A stretch of DNA of 55,687 nucleotides from Pilatotrama ljubarskyi (taxonomy: Eukaryota > Basidiomycota > Agaricomycetes > Polyporales > Polyporaceae): assembly GCA_022385805.1 (NCBI GenBank), contig MU277744.1:66418-122104 (forward strand), in the 5' to 3' direction. Made by a program: the position numbers and the translations under genes. Below are positions 12,401 through 22,936 of the stretch, one piece after another. Position 1 is the first letter of the stretch; each line of letters starts with the position of its first letter. Below the pieces are notes generated by a model that was not told the origin of the DNA, searched no databases, and worked only from the letters and a program-made list of their open reading frames with translations.

Positions 12401-12544
12401 GCCAACACTCCTGCGTCTTGCAATACGAAGCGGCCAAATCCAAGCCCATGGCAACAGCCCTCGCCGATGTCCCGTGCCAGTCCTCGCGTTCACCATGCCG
12501 CCGTCCCAATCGTCCCCCAGCTGAAACGAAGCAGCACCTTCTAG
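9453..12544 (+). CDS. NACHT-type STAND NTPase with helical N-terminus
   Basis: Five exons (9453-9617, 9683-9879, 9931-10069, 10120-10218, 10274-12544) give 956 residues from the first in-frame ATG; the true start may lie upstream. Residues 1-250 are helical and charged and resemble the four-helix-bundle region that precedes NACHT in many basidiomycete NLR-like proteins (family comparison, not computed). Walker A is GPPGSGKST (about 289-297), Walker B is VVDALDEC (about 399-406), followed by the sensor-like LLTARP. After the NTPase there are no WD40, TPR or ankyrin repeats. Instead there is a Cys-containing stretch (CDRPACYPYL...CSS...CPRCRA, about 570-615), then about 300 residues of Pro/Ser-rich disorder. 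Such proteins are proposed in nonself recognition and regulated cell death; that role is inferred here. Confidence 0.8.
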
Positions 12545-13214
12545 GACGGCCCGGAGAGTAGACCTTGCCCACCGAGCTCTGCAGCGCGCGCACGCCGGGC
12601 CTAACTGGTAACTTATCGTACAGTATGGTATTATCATGATACGGATTCGCATGGTCTGGGCCCTTCTCATGATTTATGACATATGTACTACTGCGTGTTC
12701 AGCCTTTACTTACTCATTTCCATCAGCCCTTGCCATTCCACGAGCATTGCAGCTACCACTTCTCCGGCAGAGTAATCGTCATCACCGCAAGTAATGTATG
12801 TGTCCCGTCAGAGATGGGATAATTCAGCTAGTTATACCTCCCTCCACTGGCGTGCTGCGATGGTGAGCTTGGCAGGTGAGAGTCGCTCCACGACCTCACG
12901 GATCTAGAGCTTCGACATCGCGAAACATTAGGGGACCTCCGAGCCATGTCGCCCGGACATGGATCTTAGCGTCGCGCCGACCTCAAGACGCCTCTGCGCC
13001 TATTTGAATGGGGGACTAGAAGCACACAGAGAGCAGTTTAAGAGCACCGAACCCAAAGCCAAGATCAATTGCAGTTACAAAGCCCGAGACAACAGGGAAC
13101 ACGATAGCACAGGTACAAGCACAGAGCAACGAGCACAGACGACGACAGCAAAGTCCAAACAACCTCTAGAGATACAAGTTCACAGCGCGACAGCTCAAAG
13201 CACGGAAAAATACA
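12545..13214. other. Convergent intergenic region
   Basis: This lies between the convergent ends of the NACHT gene (+) and the giant gene (-) and presumably holds both 3' UTRs. It is AT-richer than its neighbours. The purine-rich plus strand at 13020-13200 is probably the 3' UTR of the minus-strand gene. No gene is seen. Confidence 0.5.
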
Positions 13215-16200
13215 CTACGACACAGCGGACCAGAAGGTGGACGAGATCCAACCCCAGCACCAATAGAGACCCAAGAACCACAGGAGGAAGCTGAAGTCCG
13301 GCAATGGAACGTCCTCGCTGCGTCCACCGCTGTACTTCTTGGAAGAAAGGTCTGGACTGCCTTCTCCCGCGAAGCTTGCAGGAGAGCCTGAGGCTCTCCC
13401 CGACGACTGATTAGGAGACGTGGACCAGTCGCCTTCGTGAGACCGGCCGTCATCCCATCGTCCGTCATTGAAGAACTGGCGATCACGAGGAGCCCATCGC
13501 GCGAAACCGGGCGTACGTGGCGGATACGAAGGCTTCTCCTTTTGAGCGCGAGGAGCTTCCTCGGCTCTCGCAGCACGAGCTTTCTTGGGCTTAGCGCTAC
13601 GGGACTTTTTGTCGCCTTTGCAGCCTTCAGGCTTTTCCTCCGCAGGACGGTGCGACTTTTTGCCTTTGTCCTTCGCGCTTTTCTTCTTGGGCTTCTCTTC
13701 CGACCGCTGTTCACGGGGAGGCTAGTCCGACAATGTTGAGATATTACTGATCCCACAGTCAGACAACGAAGACGTACCTCTGGAACAGGCGGTGGCGCGT
13801 ACGATGGGCGAGTCGGGGGAGGCCTGTACAATGGCCTTGCACCCGGGTGCCCAGATTGCTCCTGACGAGGCTGAGCATCTGGCCGAGCAGACTCTGCCGG
13901 GGGAGAGCGCTGTGGAGGCCTTTGACGTGGTGTGCGAGGAGGTACAGCAGGTTCCGGTTGGGATGGCGCCGGGCGTGGTTGCTCCGCTGCAGAGAATCTC
14001 GGCGCCTCGGTCCGCGGAGGAGTTACTCGGGGCAACTCCCGTTGTGGCACGTCCCGCACAGGACTATGGTCAGACTACATGGATCAAGTCGAGTAAGTAA
14101 CGGATCATGGCGCGCATGCTTAGTACGACATACCTCTGACGATGAAGGCTCCGCGGAGCGTGCGTTGGAGATGGCGTCAAGGAGGATGGCCTCAGGAAGC
14201 GGCCTTCCGAGCGACGACAACTGTTTCCGCCGATAGTCTCTCGTTTTGCAGAGGCGCACAGGTCGAGATAGCTTCGAATAAGGCGTGAGCTGTTCCAACG
14301 GCGTAGGCGGCGTCTCTCCGAGGATGTAGCTCCGCAAGGCCTCTTGAGCAGTCGGCGACAAGGACCTGAACCGACTCCTACGCGGAGACGAGGCTGGGCG
14401 AGGGGATGGGGACGATTGAGACGGCGAGCTCTGGCTGTTCGACTCCTGGACTGGAGCCTTGCCGTCATGCTTAACCTCTGCTTCAACCTCCCCGGAGCCC
14501 GAAACCAGTTCGCGGTCACCTTCAACCTGACGTTCATCCTTGGCGTCTTCGGCAAGCCGCTCATTAGCAGCTACAGGGGGGGATACGAGCTTCGTTGGGA
14601 GTTGCGACGGCGTCGCAGGTCCCTCGGTCTCCTTTTCTTCGCTCGCCTGCAACACCTCTGTTGCCTCCGGGGACGCATCCGGCTTGTCATCGCGTGCGTT
14701 GTGGGACGGTGTCTCAGAGACAGGACGGATCTCTGATGAGATCAGGAGCTCCTCGACTTCCGCTTCCTCAGCTCGATCTTCCGAAGAACATGGCTCGTGA
14801 GGAGGCGAAGCGGCGAGGACAAGTGGCTCTTCAACGTTGCTGGCACGTTCTGGACTGGGAACGGCTCGAGGAGAAGCCAGAGAGTCCGTGCTATCCGGAC
14901 TACGCAGCGAAGAATCGGCTGGCTCCTCAGCAGGACCGGCAGCGTGCACGCCACCTGAGGAGGATGCCATCGAAGGAGCCTCCAGCGTGGGAGAAGGTGA
15001 AGCCGGAGATGGAAAATCATAACGGAGGGTGTCCTCGGAAGATGAACAAGCGTCGAGGGCCGACGCCTCGTCCAGCTCTTGATCCTCATCGCATGGTTGC
15101 GCGACATCTGGGGGAGAGACGAGATGCAGGGAGGACGCCGAGTCAACCGCGATCGATTCGGGAATCGACTCTCCCTCCAGCTCCTCCATTACGGGAGAGA
15201 GAGCCTGGGCGAAGCCCATCAGGGTATCCCCGCCTCCTACTGCAATCATCAGTATATAGCCCAAACACGATGTGAGTAACAAAAACTGACCTATCGGCGG
15301 CGCCTCGACCTGTACGTCCATCGTGTTCAACTCGGTTCCGATGAGCACCTCAAGTTCGGCCATGAGAGCGTCAGACATGTCAGAGAAGGAAGTCGGTACC
15401 GCAGCCATCTGCGCAAGGGTCTCGCTGATCTGATCAGCCATTTCCTCAGATGACATCGCATCCAGGTCGGATGAGACCGCAGGAGTGACGAAGTGGCCGA
15501 CGTTGTCAGGAAGGAACCCTTGATGTCTGTCGGCCGGAGGAGGAACAACATCCTTGATGTCAGCACTGCTATCCATGCCGTCGTCCAGGGCGGCAACCTC
15601 GGCTGGAACACATCCGATGTCAACGTCGACGACGACGTCGGACACTGCTCTCTCCTCAACATCCATAGCGACCGGCCGGGGCCTTTCGCTCACGGAGAAG
15701 GAGGGAACGTCGACCGGTGTGACGGGTGCGGGGACGTGTGGTTGTTCATGCGGCGCAGGGGTGCCCGCACTGAGGGCCAAGAGGGCAGATACCGCATCCG
15801 TCTCGTCTTCCCGTCGATCGATGGTCGACGGTGAGGCCAGTGGGGTCGGCGTCACGTCGCCCAAAACAATTCCCGCTACTTCAACGAGGTTGTCAAGGGC
15901 TTGACACAATTTCTGCTCCGGGGACAGGACGTCGACAACGGGCTGCTCAGCGAGCAGATATGACTGCACCGTGCTGGCATGCGTCATGGCGGTCCCCGCG
16001 CACATCGGCTCTTCGTCTTCCGAATAGAGAGAGATGCAAGGGCTCGGGAGGTCCTCGGGTTCGGTCTCGCTCTTCTGCACGGGCTCGCTGGCAGACTCTG
16101 TAGGGGAGGCCTGTACCACGGCCATGTCGGCGCGAGTGCTGTCGGCGCTGTTCAGGACAGCGTCGTCGCCGAGAGCGCCAGAGAGCGACGACCAAGTGGA

Positions 16201-19200
16201 GACGACGAGCTTCGGAGCCGGTTGGCGCGCGATGCGCTTTGGAAGCGGACGTGCTGGTCGCGCTTCTCTTGCCGCGGACGGCGTGGAAGGACTTCTAGGC
16301 CAAAGAGGCTCAGGGAAGTCTTCGTCGTCATCGTTCTCGTCGACCACTGAGGGATCTTCGGGCTCAGAGGGAGCCACCTGAGCGGCACTCAGAGGTGCAG
16401 GCGGGGGCGACGCTGGTGCCGGCGTTGGGGGAAGTGATGGGCTCGGCGGAGTGATCTCGATCACTGGCACCGAGAGCGGGCTGGGCGTGGAGCGTAACTG
16501 TGAGCGACTAGTAATGCAGTGTGCAGCCTGGTCATTAACGTACCTGTCATCATCCTTCACCGGGGAAGGTTGCAACGACTGCCACTTATCGGCAGCCGGG
16601 CTACTACTCGCGAGATCCTCGACGTCCCAGTCCAGCGGGCTGGCCGGCGAGGCCTCGACGGCAATCTCAGTCTGGGACGAGGGCTCGTCAAGCACCGCGG
16701 GCGGATCCACGTCCACGAGGATGTCCTCTCCCGCGCTCGTGTCAACTGAGGGCGAGTCGTGACTCTCCTTGTCACGCGAAGACCTGCAAAATGAAAGGTG
16801 CCGCCATATGAGCTCATGTACGTAATCAAGAGTAAACAACGCACCGGATCGTCGCGCTGCGCACGAACGTGCCGACCTGCTTCGCGGGAGCGTCCACCCA
16901 CTCGGAGGCGCTCTTGTGCCTGCTGCAACCAGGCTGGCTGAGGTCCGCGACGGTCGACCGTGTCCGCGGCTCGGGTGCCTTTTCAGCCTTGAAGGAGTTA
17001 AAGACGGCGTGGTCCAGGTTAGCCGCGAGCTCAGCAGGACTCAGCTGAGCCTTGATCATCTCTATAGCGTCGTCGCCATCGGCCGTCGGAAGGGCGGTGG
17101 GCTGAGACGGAGGGGTGGCGGTATAAAAATTGAGAGCCCTGCCCTTGCCTTTGTCGAGCGGCTGGGGTTCGTCCTCCATCTGCTCCTCGGCAGACTGGGC
17201 TGCATGTGGAGGAGATGAAGCTCGGGCTTCTGCCCGACGTGCAGAGCCTGCTCGTCGAGGGGACGTCTCTGCATCCCTCAAGTTCCTGCATGGGAAGAGA
17301 TTTGTCAGTCAATCAATTGTACAAGCGTGTGTACCTGCAGAAGCACTCACGTTGTCGCGGCGATCGCGTCTTCGATGACCTTCTTCGCTGCGGCAGCTTG
17401 TGCTAGCTTCGCCGCTCGCCGCTGCGACGGCGACATCCCGCTCTGTTGCGGACCAGAAGACACACGAGAGGCTAGAGCGAGCCTGCGCAGGGCCTCGAGA
17501 TTCTCCACCCTCGCGTTCGACACATTCTGCTCCGTCTTCGAGGGTGGAGTCGTTTGCTGCGTAACACGCGCTGCCGCCGCCACCTTCTCTGGGATCGCCG
17601 GAACCTTGAAGACGGGTTCTGGCTTCTTTGCCTCCGCTACTGGAGGCGGTGGCGGTGCTGCAGTCTGCGAAGCCTGAGGATGCGGGATGACCGTCTCCCA
17701 CTGGGAGGGATCATCCTCGTCGTCCTCGCCACCGTCCTCCCAATGAACTCTGCGAGCCTGTTTTGCCACGGGCTCTGGTGCCATACCGTAGTCGAGCACC
17801 GAGACTTCTGCTGCGGCGATGACGGGAGGAGGGATGGGCGCTGCAGGCGTGGCGAGCTCGGCGGGTGCTTCCTGGAGCGGAGAGGACTCGGTGGGGTTGA
17901 TGGGAGAGGTAGGGGCGGCAGCAGGTGCGGGCCTCTCTGCGGACAGATGTGGCGCCACGGTGGTGGCGGGGATGGGGACGGGGCTGGATTCCGGGAGGAC
18001 CGCAGGCGTGGCGGCGGCAGCTGGGACCTCAATTTGTTGAGGCTTCACGGCTTCAGCGGCGGTGGCAACGGACGAGGAAGCGTCCGACGTAGCCATCGAC
18101 GCATCGACGTCTGACAGTGGGACGACGAGAGCATTGTCCTTGGACGCCACGGCGGGAGTCGTAGTGGCGTCCGCGCCCTCGACGGGGGTACTAGGAATCC
18201 ACTCCTCGAGCCCGAATATCGCGTAGATGCTCCGCGGCTGTGCCGGGGGTGACTCTTTGGACGGGGGCGCGCGCGGCGCCACGTATCCGCCCATGTCCGC
18301 GTCGCCGTCGCTGTCGTAGCTGTACTCGGCCGACGAGTCGGACATCTCTTCGTCCTCGTCGACGACTGCCATGCCGGGCTTGACCTGCTGTGGCTTCGGC
18401 GTCGGCGTGGACCACGACTTTGCCTGAGCCTGAGCCTTCGACCACGCCTCGCGCTTCTTCCGCTTCTGCGCGGAGAGGGCTCGACGCTTCAGCCGACAGC
18501 GAGTGACGAGCGCGCCACGTTCTCCTTGGACGGCGGAAACCGCGTCGTGGCGTCGGCGCGGCGGGGTCCTGACCGGCTTTTGTGGCGACGAGAGGAGCGA
18601 GCGCAACAATGCTCTGAGGTGGCGTTCAATTCCTGCGCGGTGCGCGGGGACGACGCGGTGGGAGTAGGGGTGGACGAGCGGACGCCGCGGCGGGAGGTGG
18701 TAGAAGGGTCTGGGGAGCTGGTTGAACCGGGGGAATGAGGATTGGGGGATGTCGACGTCCATGGTGTCCATGGTGTCGACGTCGGCGACTGACATCTCCG
18801 TGTCCATGATGGGGATGCTGTAGACGACGACGGGCGGAGGGGGAGGGATAGCGGGGATGTGGTAGAACAGGGTGCTGGCGAGCATCTTCGTGGCGTCGAC
18901 AGCGGTGGTAGTGGTACTGGTGGTGGTGGCGGGTAGAGGGAGAGCGCACGGCGACGAGAGGGGGACAAGCTACATAAGGGACGGCCGTGGTGGCGGAACG
19001 CGAAATCAGAATATATTGGGTGAGATCCCGGGACGGGCGGCATCCAGATCTAATCCACATACCTCGTGCTTATCTTGCGTGACGGTAGCCCAGCTGAACT
19101 TGGGAGCGTTGACTATGAGTGGGGGAGCCGGAGCTGAATCCGGCACCGTCGGGCGCTTGTCCACCTGGTCCGTGTCCTTGTGGCGCAGCGGAGGCGAAAC

Positions 19201-20664
19201 GTACGCCTCGGGCTCGCTGCCCTCATATCGGGTGGATTCCGCGATACGGAGGGCGGGGAGTGCAGAGACGAGGTCCGAAACCTTGGACTGCGCCCTGGTG
19301 AGCACGGGAGTCGGGGCGAGGGCGGATTTGTCGACCGCCTGTGGCGTCGCCGGTTGCGGGTTTGGAGGAGGACTCGGAGAGGTGATGGTGAGGGACGGGA
19401 TGTCGAGCGCGTCGACAGCATCTTCCGCTGGAGCTTCCTGGACGAGCGTAGGGAGGACGATGGAGGGCGGTGGCGCAGCGTGTCGGGGCGTCGGCATGCT
19501 GATCTCGGGCTTGGGCTCGGGCTGATGTGAGAGCTGGGTATTGACGTGCCGGAGCACCTCCTGGATGAGCTCGATCGCTTCCTTGTCGAGTGCCTGCGAG
19601 TCGACTGGGTCTCCGCGGGCCTGTTGGCTGAGTACTGGACTGTTAGGCTCCGTGGGGACGCCGTTGTGCTGGACGACCTCGCACTCGTCGGCGGACTCGT
19701 CGTCCTCGCCCTCATCATCTCCGTCATGCTCTTCTTCAGGCAGCGCTTGAGGATGCGAGGCCTGAGTGGGCGTGTTGGGTTCCGTCGGAACCTCGCCACC
19801 ACCGCGATTCGGCTCCGCGTGTTCGAGCTCCTCGGGTTTGACGAAATACTCCCTCCACAGGAGCTCCGTCGTGTCCCGATCGAGATCGATGTAGTCGCTC
19901 ATCGTGTACGGCTCCAGCGCGGGGTCGTATTCCGGCTGCAGCGGGATGGACGGGAGGGAGACGGTCGCGAGCTGAGGCGCATCCGACTCCGACTGCGGCG
20001 CCCTGGCAGGAGAGGGCTCCGAGACTGCCTCGTACGACTCGAGGTCGTCGCAAAGGTCAGAATCGGGAGTGGAGAAGAGCAAGCTCTTCGGTGGCGCAGG
20101 TGTCGGCGGACGGAGCGGCCGCCGCTCGTCCTCGAGGATCTCACCGTCCTCGAGCTCGGCATCCTGCGGACGCGCGCGATGAGTGGTGCTCGACTCCCAG
20201 GCGGGGGCGCCGTAGGAAGGAGGGGTGAGGGCGGACGTGTATAGGGTAGGGGTGTTGGGTTCTGTTGGGATGAGACCCGAGTCGGCTGGCGGTGGCGAGA
20301 AGCCCCTGAGCTTCGAGATGCCGTCGACGAGCTCGCGCGTCTTGCGCGCGACGCTGCCGAGCCAACTGCTGGGCGACGACGGTCGTTCGGGTGCGGACGA
20401 CTTGGGATGTGGCGTAGGGCGCGCAGGCTTGTCGTCGGTCTTGCGAGCCGACGGACGCGAGAGAGGATCGAAGGAGACGTGCTTAGAGTTCTCCTTCTTC
20501 CGATGACGGCGACCGCTGGTGAAGGAGTGGTCAGTATGTAGCCCGGAGGTTGGTGGCGTCGAAGACGTACGATCGGTCCTCCGGACTTGGGGCGCGCGAC
20601 CTCGGCGGAGCGAGGCTGAAACGAGAGAGACGTTCGTCAATCTCCTGGGTAAAGTCGTTGACAT
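13215..20664 (-). CDS. Giant, mostly disordered protein with C-terminal hydrophobic tail
   Basis: Exons on the minus strand: 20664-19063, 18969-17351, 17285-16845, 16783-16544, 16480-15291, 15239-14134, 14074-13778 and 13721-13215. All joins are in phase and give about 2,333 residues (2,354 if 16543-16481 is retained). The sequence is low-complexity, rich in Pro, Ser, Ala, Glu and Asp, with very acidic central parts and a Lys-rich stretch near the end. The N-terminus is basic and contains KHVSF (61-65). RRVHW lies near 940. Both fit the PP1-docking pattern. PTEPN followed by T/S-P occurs three times (133, 293, 337). The last residues, after PLPDFSF, form a hydrophobic Trp-rich segment (LLWFLGLYWCWGW and onward), a possible tail anchor. 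I recognise no folded domain. Alternatively, exon 2 has its own ATG (18885), so two genes are possible. Confidence 0.6.
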
Positions 20665-22936
20665 TGCTTTCGGCCCTAGGATGCGAGCGATTAATGAGAT
20701 GGCCGACAGGCGGAGCCGAGAGACAAACGTACATTATGTGGTGAGTGATGGTATGTCGCTTCCACGCAGCGAGACTTCTTCCGTCTTGCAAGAGGCGAAA
20801 TTTGAGGAATTTGGCTGGCCTGGAGGGCGGGGAGTCTGGCATGTGCTGGGGAGAGAGAGGAGGAAGATGGTGGGTGGAGAGAGAGAGAGTAGGTGAGGGC
20901 GAGACGGGGGGAGGGGGCGGAGGAGAAGTCAAGGGACACCGCCACCCATCTCCGACGAGGGCACTTGCTTCTACGGTCGTGTGGCGCACGAGCGGGAGGA
21001 CAAGGGCACAAGCCAAAACGGCGCCGGCCGCTTAGCCGATGCTTTATCCCGCTTATTGTGTCGAGAGCGGGCAGTGGCCCACAGCGTATCTACGGAACGG
21101 GACCCCATTTTCCGGGACCCTGCTATCACGTTACGCAGTGTCCTGTGTGCGGGGAGGAGATTGTGTCGGAGAAATGCAAACAAATGGGCTGGAAAAAGCA
21201 AGTGGGAGCCGTGGGCAGAACAAGCACGGGATGGCCTCGTTCTCGACGTTCTGGTCGACGGCGCACAAGTACTTTCGGCGCTACGCCCGCCCCGCACAGC
21301 CACAGCCGCCCCGCGCACAAAATGAACGCGTTCGCACTTCGTTCTCCTCTCGCCGGTAGCATCCCTCGACTGATATAGCGTCCTCCTCTTCCGGGCACTC
21401 GATATTCTGACATGAGAGCTTTCGGCTGGCTACATATATCAGAGATTGGCTTTAGCTTTGCCCGGCTTTCCTCCTGGCGATGCTCGCGAGATCAGCAGCT
21501 CTGTCCCTCACGCACACCACTCCGACCAACCACTTGGCAAGCCGTTTCCGCGAATTGGCCCTCTCCTTCTGCCGACTTTACTGGTTGCCCCGCTTCATCT
21601 CGTATTATACGCCTAGTGACTGGCCTGGAGAGAACCATTCCGACGACTAGGCAACGTCCTCCTTCGCATGATGCTTCTGCTGTTGCTGTCTCGTCATCAG
21701 TTCAACTCTCCGATAACGCTGCCTTGTCTACAAAGGTACCAGCAGTGCTTGCGGAACCGGAACACGGAGTACCCGTGACACGACAGACCGTCCGTTTCTG
21801 CTGTATCTCGTCCTCCTGCTTTATGTAACGGCGTCCGGACTGAATGAGCGATAACCCTCATGTCCACCGTCGTGCCTGCCTATCCTTCCTCATCAGGTCA
21901 GGATTGTCGCTCTCTCCTCTCCCCAGGTCCCACATACCCGACTGCGGAAAACGCATGGCTGGCGAGTCCGCGCCCAGGCGATGCACGATCTGCGCCGGAA
22001 TGCGCCCCATTCTCGAGCGGCGCACCGCGTCTGGCGCGATGATTCGCTGTCCAATGTCCCCTTCGTCCTGGCCTCCGGCGCCCACGGGAGCCCTCGCCCT
22101 TCGTCCCGCTAGAACCGCACGGGACCGCGCGGCGAACGCTAGGCGCTGGGAACCTGCGCTGCGGGCATCTGCTCGTTTGGGCGACGTCGGAGTTCTGGTG
22201 TGCAATCGCACGAGTTCTGCTGCTGTGTGCCCAGTGCTATCGCGGGGCGAGATGGGAGCGATAGCGGAGAAGGTGCGAACGCACATTTGCGGAAGACGGG
22301 CACGAGACGCGGACGAGGGAGGCTCGGTCCGCGACCCAGCCTGAGCGACTGGACAAGTCGACAGTTGCCAGCCAGTCTCCTCCGGCTTCGTCTCGTACTT
22401 ACTATAAGTTAGGCGAATCAAGATTCGAGAGGTAAGCAGAGAGTTTGCCCTCCTCTCCCCCACGTTCGTGAGGTAGGTTCATAACTCAGATGCAATCTGT
22501 ACGGCACTGACAACTCAACCAGCATGCCAGGAAGTCGTACACCATGCGAGACGCCCATAGGATCAGCTCGAAGTCCGAACCACCACCATCACACAGCAGC
22601 CGTCGAACCAACCGAACCTCAAGCCTCCATACCGGCGTTCTGTGGGGTACGGGCCGGGGCAGGAACTGCCCAGCCACGTCAAGCGCGACAGCACAGGGCT
22701 GTGTATGCGACGTCGTCTACGTACAAATCGCCATTGTTTCAGTGATTCCCCGCATTTTTGATCCATACACGCACTGGGGAGTGCGGCCCGCGGGGCACGG
22801 GGCGCGTCTCGCTCGCCGCACGCGTCTGCGCTCCGTACATAAACCGGACACTTGACAGAGCAGACGCGGAGGCTGCTTCCGCTCCCTGCACACTCACTTT
22901 GCTGCTCTGCACCTCGCGTCTTGGTAGGTGCCACAG
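20665..22936. other. Divergent intergenic region, 2.3 kb
   Basis: This separates the giant gene (-) from the sugar transporter (+) and should contain both promoters. The region just upstream of the giant gene is GA-rich on the plus strand (20860-20930), giving a CT-rich tract on that gene's sense strand, a common feature of fungal 5' regions. Open frames at 21412-21828 and 21844-22344 (+) and 21858-22463 (-) overlap one another, lack splice support and resemble nothing known, so they are not called. Confidence 0.45.

Noticed and set aside
14344..19530. Many plus-strand frames of 60-230 codons inside 13.4-20.6 kb.
   Set aside because: They are antisense to the exons of the giant minus-strand gene, have low-complexity products and no splice support. 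The minus-strand frames join in phase at every exon boundary.
21858..22463. A 201-codon minus-strand frame and an overlapping 166-codon plus-strand frame between the giant gene and the sugar transporter.
   Set aside because: They overlap each other, show no splice sites or domain, and lie in what must be a promoter region.
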